Below, piece by piece: positions 39,401-53,006 of a stretch of DNA of 64,000 nucleotides (the first letter of the stretch is position 1; every line of letters starts with the position of its first letter). A program made the position numbers and the translations under genes. The stretch lies in assembly GCF_019059575.1 (NCBI RefSeq), contig NW_024881847.1:310001-374000 (forward strand), given 5' to 3'. The stretch is from Amphibalanus amphitrite. Lineage: Eukaryota; Arthropoda; Thecostraca; Balanomorpha; Balanidae. A model generated the notes under the pieces. That model had not been told where the DNA came from and made no database searches. It saw nothing but the letters and a program-made list of their open reading frames with translations.

Positions 39401-42400
39401 GTCAGGCTAGGTCAACCAGAAGGCGTCCCACCAGCTATCCATAGTAGGCGTAAACCACCACTGCAGCTCCGTTATAATTATGTTGCATAGGCGCCAAAAC
39501 TAATTGTTAAATGTTCAAATCAGTTCCAAATTCGAAATAAGCTCCAAAAACTACTCTTAAACGTCGTAAACTCGAAAAAGTCGGTTGAGGTCACCAAAGT
39601 TCAGTGACCATGACCTGACCTTCAGGTGACAGTCAACAACTAAGCGTCTCACGGTTCGTCGGAAACTCATTTCATCCAGAGAAGAAACGAAATATACCAT
39701 TCAAAAGCTGACGGTGAGCTGATCTAAAAAAATGTATTTTTTTATCGAAATCGTTCGATGGCCTTTTTCAAAACTTGCGTTTTTGTAAAAACGTAATATC
39801 TTTTATTCAACAAGCTGTCCAGGACAGTCTTGAAATCACAGGAATGTTTTTTTCGTTTTCCAGTGAAAGCTGAATACCAAAGGAACAATGTGCAACAATA
39901 AAATGTTCTCAAATATTAATATGCGCCTCTCACAGCCGGCAACAAGGCGCAATCACACATCTGAGCAATATCACGATGGATCAAGCTCAGCCACACAGAA
40001 GCGTGAAATGACCCTTATCGACTCGCAGACCCGGCGCTAGGCCCGTCTGACCGGCCACGGAAGAAACGTTCGAGTCTCGTCCTGCTAAACAAGTGTTACC
40101 TACATTTGTTTGTTTAACGATCCATATCGCTATCAAAATTATTCAGGATATATGTGAAGACAGTTCATTGTTCTGCTAGATTTACAACATGCTTTAACTT
40201 ACATTTTCTTATATAGGTTTTGCTCCGTCCCGCTGCGCCTAAAGCCCGCGCAGGGAAAGTTAGCTGGGTTTCACTGTCAGAGGCCGTACCAGTGACAGCT
40301 GTTTGGCCCTGCGACCGGTCAAAGGTTACCCTGCCCCACCGGGCGCTACCCCCACTCTAGGCCAGCTGAGGCCGGTACAACCTATGACAGCTCAGCGCGG
40401 TCAGCTTTCCTGATGCCTAGCTGAGTTGAGCAAATTAGACATAAACAAATGCAAATTCATACATGATGTGAAAGTGACAGAGCAATGAATCTTCCTCTCA
40501 GGTGTCCTGAACAACTGAAGTACCGACTTGAATCGTTAAACTAACACATATTGATATGGCGTCCGTTTCGCAAGGCGACAGCCGAACGTCTCTTCCGTGG
40601 CCCGTCAGACGGGCCTAGCGCCGGGTGTGCGCGTCGATAAGGGTCATTTCACGCTTTTGTGTGGCTTACTTTGATCCATTATGACACTGAATTGTGTAAT
40701 TGCGCCTTGTTGCCGGCTGTGAGAGACGCATATTAACCCGCGCACCGACGGGGGTCTGGGCCAACTTCGTACCGACGGGGGGGGGGGCGGATGACCGCCC
40801 CCCCTGAGATCTCGAGAACGAAGCAAGATAGCGACAAGCGGTAAACGGCATCGGATACGCACGGTCAAGATCTACAATTTTTACTAAGGTCATTTTCAGG
40901 TCAGGTCAAAGATGACGTCACAGGGGTCGAAAAAGTCAAAATGGCGGCGCTGGATATGGAGAGAGTTTTTCTCGAATAACTTTCGAATTAGTCAAGATAG
41001 GAACAAACTAAGGGCAGCATCGTGATCCTCTCGTCAATCCGCATCGAATGGTATATATGTTGACCTCGAAAGGTCAAGGTCAAAGGTTGACCTCAGGTCA
41101 CGTGACCTCGAGGTCATCATATATATCATTCGATGCGTCTTGACGAGCTGAACACAATGAGACCATCCACGCGTCTGTATCTTGTTCCTGTACGGAGTTA
41201 TTGGCCAAAAACCTTTGGTGACCTTTGATGACGTCACATGACCTCACAGCTGCCCAACAGCAAAACAGACCTCAAGGTAGTGAAGGTTGATCGTATATGA
41301 AGTCATGTATGGTATATGGGGCCATTCCGACCCGTTTTAGTGGTAAAAACAGGGAGTTAATTTTTCCCCCATTGACTTATAATGGGGAGGTCGCGAAATT
41401 GACCTGACCTTAGGTCACCGATATCAAAATTCCGAGATAAACAAATTGTAGCTACTAATGACCTTATAACATCCTGCGACTTTCAAAGGCCTCCGACATC
41501 TACTGTAGCTCTGGCACGGTGACAAAGTTGCAAAAAAGTGACTTGAGGTTGGGTCATTCAAAGTGACCTGGTGACCTGACCTTGAAAGGTAGGAGGTTCA
41601 AACTTGCACACCATGTGTAAAATTGATGAGGGAATAGTCATACCAAATTTCGCGGCGCTACGCGCCGCGGTTTTTCCGCTATTCGCGAAAAACCTCAGGG
41701 GGGGCGGATATCCGCCCCCCCCCCCGTCGGTGCGCGGGTTAACCCTCGCATGTGTAGGGGCGGGGTCGGATGGACCCCCCCCATGGTTTTTCGCGAATAA
41801 CTCGCGTAAAAAGCGGCCGATCGCGACGAAACTTTCAGTACCCTCGCATTGATCAATTTTACACCTACCCTGAAAATTTCATGACCCTGACCTAAATGAC
41901 CTTTGACCTGTGACCTCTTTTCCGAGACCATGTTTGGCCGGAATCGCGATTTCGCGTATGTCGGCTGACGGCTCGCACTAGCCGCGTGTTTGCAAGCTTT
42001 TCGTGGTTTCAAACGTTCAAACATGTGATTTGATGTTACTCCCGTGTGTGTCAAGGTCACCTGAAGGTCAGGTCAGGTCATTGACCTTTGGTGACCTCGG
42101 GTGACCTCGGTTCACTTTTTCGAGTTTTACATGTTTCTAGGCTAGTTTTTGGAGCTGAATTCGAATTTAGCAACCATTTGAACATTTACGAAGCAGTTTT
42201 GGTGACTTCGTAACATGTTACGAAGCTGTCAGAGGCGGTTGACACGTACTACGAATACCCGTCACGACGCCTACTGGTTGACCTGACCTGACCTGACCCG
42301 ACCTGGTCTAAATGCTTCAAGACATCATCTGTGATCAAAACTAACACGATATTCGTGATCAGCACCCCGAAAACCCCTTAGCAGCCACGCTTTACGACTT

Positions 42401-45400
42401 TCTAACAGGTCCCGATTTTCCCGACTTTGGGTCATTGACCTGACCTGGAAGGTCAACCAATGACCTAGGACCTTAAAATTGGGTATCATCGGCTTCCTCT
42501 CGTCACGGGCAACACGCTCGTTTTTTTTCGCGAAGCTCTAGCTCGATCAGGGGCCAAACGGCAAGGAGGGGGTCCAACCGACCCCCCCCCCCCCTACACA
42601 TTAGAAGCTGGCAAACGCCGCACACATGCGAGGGTTAATATTTGAGAATATCTTTTCGCGACATATTGTTCTTTTTGCATTCAGCTTTCACTGGAAAACG
42701 AAAAAAAAAACATGCCTATGATTTCAAGAATGTCCTAGACAGCTCGTTGAATAAAAAACTAGCACGCTTTAACAAAAACGCAATTTTTTTAAAAAGACCA
42801 TCGAACAATTTCGGTAAAAAACACATTTTTGAATCAGATCACCGTCAGCTTTCGAATGGTACATTTCGTTTCTTTTGTGGATGAAATGACTTTCCGACGA
42901 ACCGTGGTCTGGAAACGCACGAACAATGTGCGCCGACATACGCCGAATCGCGATTCCGGCCTGGCATGGTCTTAGGAAACAGGCTACAGGTCAAAGGGTA
43001 TTTGGTTGAGGATCATGCCATTTTCAGGGTAGGTATGTGTTAAATTAATAAAATCAAGGTTACTGAAAATTTTGTTACAATCGGCCGCTTATTTCGCGAG
43101 TTATTGACAAAAACAAACTAGGGGTCCATCTGCTCCCCTCCCTTATGTGCGAAGTTAATTTCACAGGTACTGCGGCACTTACTGACACATCTGTATGTTT
43201 ATTCAAGGTTTCTGCATTCTGCGCTGACGTAAGAAGGGAAGGTTCTCCGTCGTCTGTGATTGGAAAAACAGAAGAAGGAAGTGAGTGAGACACGTTCCTG
43301 TGCCACATTTCCCATCACAGTAACAGCTCCCAAGTCTCGTTTGAACATCGGTGTGTATATCCAATATCCATGACATTTGTGACGATACAGGGTAGATTCA
43401 AAAGCTTTGTTGAAAAAATGGCATAATATATTTATCAAAATGCGTTATCTCTTCCATGTCACTAATAATAACATTGAATGCATTGCATCTCCGACTCGTC
43501 CAGCATGCACCAGTGCACTGATGCACTGAAAAAATATCGATAGAATTAGACTTATATCGGTGAAAACAGACCTTTGTACATATAGCAAGAAATGAGAGCC
43601 ATACGTGGTATGTACAAGTGAGTTTATAATCGGGATAGATGCGTGGACAATGCACATGCTGGACGATATTGCTGGTAAACAGGTATGTGTCTTTATATTT
43701 GTAACTCACAGTGGGCTGATAACTGAAAAGGTGATAGCAGTTGATAGAGCGCATCATCATCTGAATGAATGAATGAATGAATGAATGAATGAATGAATGA
43801 ATGAATGAATCTGTTTAGGAGTAATAGCTAATAGGACTGTATTATGATAGGGCTGGTTGAGTTTCTGCGATGTTGTGTGACTCTGCTCCTTCCGGTGTGT
43901 AGGCAGCCGCCTGTGCTACGTTGGTGACCTGGTGTCCGACCGGTGTGCTACCGTGCGTCTCTGCCGTGACCGCCAGGGCCCGGGCCACCGGGCGACGTGA
44001 GACAGCAGGGTCTGCAGCTGACCGAGCTCCACGTTCGCTGGACTACGCCCGTCCAGAGGAACGGACGCATCCTGCGCTATCAGGTGAACGTCTCGGAGTC
44101 AGAGGACGGCCCCCCGCTGCACCGCCAAGTGATCGAAGTTGACCCTGAAGAGGACCATGGTGAGCCCGCGGCCGCTATGGCATTTATAGATGTCAATCGG
44201 ATACCAACTTTTTTGTATACCGATACCAGAGCGATATCAGCTTAGTATTTGGTATTTTAATCCTAATGTTATCGGTATTTTGTCGGTATTATGAATTCTC
44301 ATTAGAGTAAAAGAGCCAGTTAATTTGGTAAAAAGTTGGCATTTCTTTCACCTTTCCAAGCTGGTTCGGTTTTTGGCATTTTCCCATAGTTTTGGTTGAA
44401 ATTTGTTTGGTATCGGTATCCGATTTTCTGTGATCGACGTCACTAATGGCCCCGCAGAGTCAAAAACAGGATCTCCAGGGCCCTATAATGTCTGGAAGTG
44501 TAAGTGAAATCTAAGAACACTATACAGCTGATGCGTAGCTACCTTTTCACTGTCTACACGCGAACATCTCACCAGGAACATGGGATGGAGCCACAAAGTC
44601 ATCGGGCCTTACGTAGTACACACGTTCACAACGTACTTGTACATACATACTCATACGTGTCCATGTGCTCACGTACAATCCAGATGCCCATGGTATGCCT
44701 AGGTATCTCTAAGCCGCCTGCGACCCGGCAGCACGCCAGCACAGCCTGCTGGTGGAGGGCCTGGAGGCGGGTCACCGCTACCTGGTCCGGGTAGCCGCCA
44801 GCACGGCCGTCGGACAGGGCAACAGCACCGCCGCCTGGCTGGAGACGCGCGTGCCGCCGCCGCAGCTGCCGGCCTCGCCCGAGGTGCAGCATGACCTGGT
44901 GACGGACAGCACGGTGCAGCTGCGCCTGCCGTCGGCCGCCGGCGCCGGCGGGCCGCCCGTCTCGCGCTACTACGTCATCGTCTCGGAAGACCTGGATCTG
45001 GACGGCGCAGCGGTGGAGGCGTACCCGGCCGACGACCTGCCAAACGCCGAGGAGGCCAGTCGCAGGGGCATCAGCTTCTACGTGGCCGCTGTGGCTGATC
45101 CGGTAGGTGCCGGAAATGGGAACACGGACAGCGGGCGACTGACAGACTGTTACAGTCAAGTTTGCTATGCGAGTACTCGTACTCGTAAATGTCTTGGTTG
45201 ATTAGGATGAAATAGGATATCAGCATTATAGAAAGCAATTATCTTGATGGCAGAAAAATTTACCGTTTGACGTGCAGACTGTCTGCAGGTTTTAAAGATG
45301 GACCTGAGGTCATCACGCCAATTTATTGGCCTAATCATTGTTGAAAAAAATGATTTGCTGGAATGTTGCAACTTTGTCTCTCGTGTCTTTTTGTTTTCTG

Positions 45401-48400
45401 TGTCTTTTATGCTGATCTACATATGATCACGATTTCTTTAGGAGCACGTGGATACAAACGGGACGTTCGTTATTGGCGATGGAAAGTACTACAACACTTC
45501 TGAGAAGTCCTATTACAACCAACCTCTGAAGACCGACCATGCCTACCGGATCGGCATGGCGGCGCTATCCAGGCTGTCAGCCGACAACATGGGACTCAGT
45601 TTTAGAGCCGTGGACGAGCCTATCACCGTCCGAGCTCCAAATGGTAATAATGTGCACGAAAAGCCTCCAGTTCTGTTATTTAGGGGCTATGTAGCCTCTG
45701 AAAGCTGAGACTTTTGTCATTTGCTTTGATTTGAAGCTATCCTCATGCAATTCCTTGCCTTCTATAACAGTTCTATTTGTGTCACATTTACTCGTGGAGT
45801 TGTGTTCCTTTTCAGCAACCGGTACTATACTGGGCAGTCTGTTCGGTATAATGCTGATTCTGCTCATCGTGATCGGGGCTTTGGCATTCAGGTAAACTAG
45901 AAGCGACAGCGACTGTTCTGGTTTATCTGGTTTACTGTACGTACACGTTTTTTGTAGTGTTTTGCTATTATCCGCCAACTAACGGTAATTATCTGTCATG
46001 CATAAGCAAAATAGGTGAGAGTGGGGTGGGTTGTATCAGTTTTTACTCCGAGACCCATAACCTCGTAACTATTCGTGATAAACTCATTATTTCCATACTA
46101 TCTCCTTCCTTGATTCTTCTGCTTTTTTGTGCAAAGCAACTTTTCCGCTACCTCTACCAGCTTTTCTTCTACGGTCTGTCGAATAGAACAATGTTTTTGA
46201 TCTTGCCCCATGGCTTGGGTGAGTTGTATCACATGGTGGGGTAATTTGTATCACTAGGTATTTCACGTTTCAGGGAGTGTGCTTGCTACTGGTTTTGAAC
46301 ATAACAACAACATTAAATGGGTTTAATACAATGTATATGCTCAAAGGCTTCACTTTTATTAGACCAAACTTAGGTCAATGCAATCCGAACGAAACATCGA
46401 AACGAACGAAACATCAACAGACTAGATGCAAAAGTGGCCCGTTAAGAGCAAAGAAGCCAACACATTGTGCCGAAATGGAACGAGTATTGACTAGCTACCT
46501 ACAAACGCGAGACAGGGCTTAGCTTTCGCGATCAAAAGCAACATACCCATACATACATACATGTTACAACATACCCCACCCGGCTCTGATACAACATGTT
46601 CCTCGCCACCATCTTGGAAAAAACATCCTCGTACTCAAAAACAGCGGACAGCTGGAGAAATCCATTTTCACTAACGCGGCCTTAGAACCTACCCTCACCA
46701 CCGCTACGGAGATCTGTCAAATTCGTGCACATCTAAATGCCCAAAACACATTTTCTTGCAACTCATTTTTTTTTTAGAATGACATTAACCCTCGCCGGCC
46801 GAGGGGGGGGGGCGGGTGCCGCCCCCCCATAGGGTTTTTTCGCGATAGCTCCGAACACGCTGGCGATAGAGAGCTGAAACTTGGCATACCTGACCTTTGA
46901 TCCAAGCCGCATCTTTTGACACCAACCGCATTTTTGGGTCAGGTCAGGTCACTGACCTATGACGTCATAAGTGAACCTCTGCACGGTCTTCAGATGTCGC
47001 AACTTCGCAACGCCCTCACTGCCAGAGGAGATGTCATAGGGAAATGAAACTTGCAGGATCTAGTATCCATTATGAGTCTCACAACTTGTATATCTCGGAT
47101 TTTTCCTAAAGGTCATATGAGGTCAGGTCATTTTCGTGACCTCACCATTATAAGTCAATGGGGGAAAATGAAAATTGCTATTCTGGCGCCGGGAACGATC
47201 TCCAACTATCTCAAGCACACAGAATCGTGATTTGATGCACTCCTTGCAAGGTTAGATGCGTCACTTTTGCAATGTTGACCTTCCGTGACGTCATTTATGA
47301 CGTCATCAAGGTCATATTAGTTTTTCGTCAATAACTCTTGATCAAATTGAGCTAGCGACTCGAGAAAGCCACCAATGAACTCAGGAAGACCTGCCGAATC
47401 GAATGATATGCGACATGACCTCTTTCGACCAACTTCGTGACCTTGGGGTGCTGACCTGACCTTGACCTGAGGTCAACACCCCAAGTTGACCTGACCCGGA
47501 CAAAAAGTATATCATTCGACGCGCCTGAGCGAGGCGAACACGATGCTGCCAAAATCGCGGCTCTGCGGCCGTTTTTTGCGAAGTTATTCACCAAAAACTG
47601 AACCGTACCCTGGGGCACTTGACCTGACCTCAGAGGTCACCGGTTGACCTAGGACCTTAAAATCGGGTACCAATCTCTGCGTCTCGTAACGGCGCACACG
47701 CTCGTTTTTTCCGCGACGCGCTAGCTCCACCAGGGGCGAAATGGCGAGGGGGGGTCGTACCCGCCCCCCCCCCCCTCGGCCGGCGCGTATGTAGAAAACC
47801 AATAGGTCCGGCGAGGGTTAAAAAAAAAACATAAAATCGGCTCTCACCTCGAGACGCGTCCACCCAGCCACACGACAGCACAGGGAAAGATGGCGCCCGG
47901 AAAACCTCGTTGGCTGGTCGTGTCACGAGCGCTATCTATTGGATAAGTTTGGCACAATTCGCCCTGATACAACTTGGACATGATACAACTCTCCCCGCTC
48001 CGCTCTCCCCTACTGTGAGGAATAGGTATGTATTTAACCATTTCTTGGGACATGATACCAGCTGTCATTTTTCAGAAGGCGCATACTGGCTCAAAAGGCC
48101 GCCACCCCTAACATTCAGGCGGACGGAAGTCCTGGTAAGTGTTCTTGTAAGATTGTAAATGCGCCCTGCACAATGCTGGCTCTTCGCTGTTTGTGTATTT
48201 TTTCCTTTTGCTTGCTTACTTTTCATTTATTTTTCTTATTTGCTGACGTAAAAAACTGAAGCTCCTATTGACCCTCGGCCCGGCAGGGGAGGGGGTCGAT
48301 ACGCCCCCCCCCCCTGAGGTTTTTCTTGCGATGGGCGCCGAACTATTAGTCGGATCGTGCTAAAAAAAAAATCATAGCCTCTAGGGCATCCTATGTGCAA

Positions 48401-51400
48401 CTTTTGGTAAAAAAATATATACTCGGGTCATGTCAGGTCACCGAGCTATAACGTCATAATAGGTACAGCCTCCGACCGTTTTCGACGAAATCGTACAGTC
48501 CACAGCAGAAGTAATGTGGGGTTTCAGTCATGGGTATATTCTGCTTCTGAAGCATAGGAGCGATTAGCCAGACTACAATGAAACTTTGAATGTAGCTTAT
48601 ATGTATCGTCACCCTTGCAGCTGCAACTTTAGCTATTGACATCTTCTTTTCGATCACTCCGCATTTAACAATCGCCAGTCAAAGCTAACCGTTGAGATTG
48701 GTAAAACCCTACATTACTTTAGCGGTGGGCTGTACATTCCGCGTAACTGGATGTGATTTCATCAACAAGAACGAAACTATGCCGTGTGATGTACATATGT
48801 CAGATTTTGATATAGGACATGAATCTTTACATTGAAAAGTGTCCTTTCTAAGGTCAATCAAGGTCAATGACCTCGCATGTTCGCACGCTGACATCCGTGA
48901 TATGAGCTGTGTTTAGTGGGTTTCTTGAGGCCCTGAATCCGAATATGTGGCTCAATTTTAACTTAATTAAGCGCCTTCAAACTGTTCGTCGACCTTAACA
49001 AGGTCAACCCAGTAGTGGATAAGGCGTCCGTCTCCTAACTCAGTGGCAGCGAGTTCGCGGCCGGGAAGCTCCATGTCGTTTGACCCGCCAGCTGGCAACT
49101 GGCGAGAGAGGATCACGCTAGACCCGGGAGCACCGTGCCGCCATCTACCTGCGGCACGTTAAACTTTCGATCTAACCCCGCGTTCGATGTCTCTCGGACG
49201 GCGAAGATTCTACGCCGTCCGGCCAATCACGTTCCAGAACTGCAGCCGAGCCCCCGCTGACCTTGGACGGGATTGTATGTATGTATGTATGTATGTATTG
49301 ACGTTAACAGGGCAATCCACAATAGTTTGTGGCTATTACAGCCCAAAGTCACATGATGGTGGGTAAAAACATGCAGGTGAGAGAAATCACAGTCACACAA
49401 TACGAAAAAAGCACTCGCGTTACACACTTGGTACTCAGGGGCACCTTACAATCTTTATTGCAACTGATCCGATTTTCAAAATTCAAGCGACATTCGATTG
49501 GCCGGACGACATAGAATCTTCGTCGTCCGAGAGACATCGAACGCGAGGTAAATTACTGGTGAACCGGGCGCGGGCAGGGCAAGGCGGGGTGGCGGGTCTG
49601 TGCAGTGTCATTCGCAACAAGCACTGCTTAGCGGAGCACGCGGGCCCCATAGCCACCCACCCTTTCATCCATTCGGACAAAATTGCTATAAAAATGAACT
49701 AAATTTACCCGCGCATGACTGGGGTATATTTCATAACGCGAATTACTAAGCTAGGGCTCTACATAGTTCCTTCTCCTTTCTCCGAAGCAACTGATCCGAT
49801 TTTCAAAATTCAAGCGACATTCGATAGTCTAAAAAAGTGATCAAGGGCATCGTAATTTGTTTGACCTAGAACTAAGCGATGACGTCACATATCAAGTTTC
49901 AACTAAAATTATAGGCATGTCTTCTCTGCGGGCTCTGGCCGCCGCCAAATAATCCACACCAAGCTCATATTTGGTTTACGAGCTCATAAATGTATACCTA
50001 GGTACTTATACCTACCTATTTCGTGTTACAGTCAAAACCCTTGTATATTTAACCTTCGCCGGAGCTATTGGCTTTCTACATACGCACCGGCCGAGGGGGG
50101 GGGGGTAAGGGTAAGACCCCCTCGCCGTTTCGCCCCATAATTGAACTAGAGCGTCGCGGAAAAGCGAGCGTGTGCACCGCTACGAGACGCAGCGATTGAT
50201 GCCCGATTTTAACCCGCGCACCGACGGGGGTCCGCGCCAACTTAGAATCGAGGCCCCCCCCCCCCCCCCCCGAGATCTCGAGAACGAAGCAAGATAACGT
50301 CAACGACAAGCGGTACTGGGCATGGGCCGGGGTACGCACGGACAAGGTCTGCAATTTTTACAAGTTATTTTCAGGTCAAGTCCAAAATGACGTCAAAGAG
50401 GTCAAAAAAGTCAAAATGGCGGCGCTGGAAATTAACCCGCGCCCTGCTGGGGGGGGGTGTTTGAACACCCCCCCCCCTTGTGGTTTTTCGCGAATATCTC
50501 AAAAACGGCGGCGCGGAGCGCCGCCGTTTTTGGTACACCTTATCATACATCAATTCTACACATGTTGTGAAAATTTCAGACCAAGGTCATTCAAGGTCAG
50601 GTCACCAGGTCGCTTGAAGTGACCTCACCTCATAAAAACTTTCAATGTCTGTCATAGCTACACCGAGTGACCGATCGCTTTGAAACTTTCAGCGATTGCT
50701 AAGAGCAATAGCATGTACAAAATGTATATCTCAGAATTTTGATATCGATGACCTAAGGTCAGGTCAATTTTGCGACCTCCCCATTATAAGTCAATGGGAG
50801 AAAATTGAAATGCGCCTCTTTTGGATGAAAGACATTATAAACACTCCCAAACACCGAATTACAAGTGGTTTAGACACACTGAACTTAAAAATAGTGTCCG
50901 TGACCCTTGTTTATGCCCTGAGGTCATCTTAGGTCACGAATGGTATCTAACAGTTTTTCGCAAATAACTTTTGATGGAGGCATGCTAGAGCGATGAAAAC
51001 GCCTTAGATGTGTTCAGCTCGACGATACGGATCGACTGATATGCAACATGACCCTTTCCGGTCAGGTCATGACCTTGACCTGAGGTCAAATTTTCAAGTT
51101 GACCTTTTAAGGTCAAGTTATAGTTCATTCGATGCGTCTTGACGAGAGGAACACGATGCCGGTAAAAGTAAGCTCGTACAAGGCTTGGGTCAAAAGTTAT
51201 TGCAGAAAAACTGTTTTCAAAAAAATCGGCTATTTTTGCAGTTTTTGCCCCCTGCAGGCAAAACCGTTGACGTTAGGTCAAATCTGAGAGAATTACTCAG
51301 AAAGGGCGTTAATAGGGCTATCGAATGCGCTTTTCCGCGGCGCTGTAGCTTTATTGGTTCCCGAGTTATGCGTTGGCTTCTTGGAAATTTTCGACATTCG

Positions 51401-52973
51401 ACCTGGAAATCGGCGAAATTTTGCCTTCAATGACCTCTGGTGACCTGACCTTTGACCTGACCAAAAAATTGACTGAAGTGATTTCGTCATTATTTTTTAC
51501 GCTCTTTCGAACGCCGCCTTCCGCGTATCGCTACGTGGCCCAGGAGCCGAGTTACAAGGGGGGGGGTGTTCAAACACCCCCCCCCCCAGCAGGGCGTGGA
51601 AATCCAGGACCCCCAGCAGGGCGCGGGTTAAGATAGTTTGCTCGAATAACTTTCGCCGTAGCCAAGCTAGGAACAAACTAATGGTACCATTGTGATTTGT
51701 GATCCTAAAGGGCATCATTGTTCCTGTACGGAGTTATTGGCAAAAAACCGCTGGTGACATTTGATGACGTCACATGACCTTACAGCTGCCCAACAGCTGA
51801 GCAGACCTCAAGGTAGTGAAGGTTGATCGTATGTGAAGTCATGTATATGGCATATGGTGCCATTCTGACCCGTTTTAGTGGTAAAAACAGGGAGTTGATT
51901 TTTCCCCTATTGACTTATAATGGGGAGGTTGAGAAATTGACCTGACCTTAGGTCACCGATATCAAAATTCAAAGATAAACAAATTGTAGCTACTAATGAC
52001 CTTATAATAACATCCTGCGACTTTCAAAGGCCTCCGACATCTACTGTAGTTCTGGCACGGTGACAAAGTTGCAAAGAAGTGACTTGAGGTTGGGTCATTC
52101 AAAGTAACCCGGTGACCTCACCTTAAAAGTTAGGAAGTTCAAACTTGCACACCATATGTAAAATTGATGAGAGAATAGTCGTAGCGAATTTCGCGGCGCT
52201 ACGCGCCGCGGTTTTCCCGCTATTCACGAAAAACCTCAGGGGAGCGGATATCCGCCCCCCCTCGTCGGTGCGCGTGTTAATCGATGATGCTCTCTGATAA
52301 TACGACAAAGCAGGCATATAAGCAATTACTAAGTAGTGTAACTAACTAGTAGTGTAAGTAGTGTAACACTAGCTGATAGCTACTAAGAGACACACTGAAC
52401 CTGATTTGACCAAATCTGCACCTGATCTGCACCAGATGTGCACCAAATGTGTACCAGATGGCCGTCGTGAAAACGGCTATTACTCCTTTTTGACAGAAGA
52501 CGTCAAACTGATGAAGCCGAGGGAACTAAAAGTGTGTCGATACGTATAGCGGTTCTGAATATATCGCAAACAACTGGAAGACTCTGTATGTAGAGCCTCC
52601 CAGTCATGCGCGGGTCTAGGGTGCAAACTCTGTTCTGGCGACTAGCAAAGGAAACTAAAAGCGCTCAAACATGCTGGTATAATTAGGGAGATGGTTGATG
52701 ACCGCAAAACAAAAACAATTACCATGTAACGCCCGCTGATATGATTGGAACGATGATACGATCCTGATACTATAATTATAATTTATAATGCTGACGATAT
52801 TATGTCCACAGCCACCCCAGCACAAGTGCCAATGGAAGAGCTGTACACCAATCCGGCTGAAGAAAGTGCAGAGGAGGAAAGCACCTACGAAAACCTCACG
52901 GTGTGTCTGGATTTTAAATTTCTAATTAGAGAAAGAGGTAGAGAGAGAAAGGGAGAGAGAGTGATAGAGAGAA

Positions 52974-53006
<33 letters not shown>

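Larger units (their letters stand above)
39650..42905. mobile_element. Palindromic element with ~270-bp inverted arms
   Basis: Arms 39650-39919 and 42634-42905 are inverted copies (ACGGTTCGTCGGAAA / TTTCCGACGAACCGT; CAGTGAAAGCTGAAT / ATTCAGCTTTCACTG). Their centre, AAATATTAA/TTAATATTT, is where D, B and C sit. A minus-strand shadow frame exists at the right arm (42642-42884 plus) but is not conserved in the left arm. Confidence 0.75.
39358..43157 (-). mobile_element. Old family C copy split by a four-part nest
   Basis: 39358-39649 and 42906-43157 are the two halves of one diverged family C element (TCACCTTCAGGTGAC side with CTCGAAAAAGTC; and ACATACGCCGAATCGCGATT, CAATCGGCCGCTTATTTCGCG side). 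The 3.25 kb between them are younger insertions: a palindromic element whose centre carries elements D, B and C. Confidence 0.72.

Noticed and set aside
41695..42060. 121-codon minus ORF seen in several family C copies (also 26868-27128, 32767-32985).
   Set aside because: Frame is kept between close copies only; indels break it in others and the peptide has no motif. It is noted because a recurring frame could mislead annotation.
43921..44142. Open frame GVLPCVSAVTARARATG just before exon 13, resembling an FN3 end.
   Set aside because: It is in a different frame from exon 13 and would need a frameshift. The 43208-43280 exon fits the phases instead.
49003..49075. Possible tRNA gene.
   Set aside because: Box A and B are present but the acceptor stem and T-stem do not pair well; it continues into a repeat body, so it is a SINE head.
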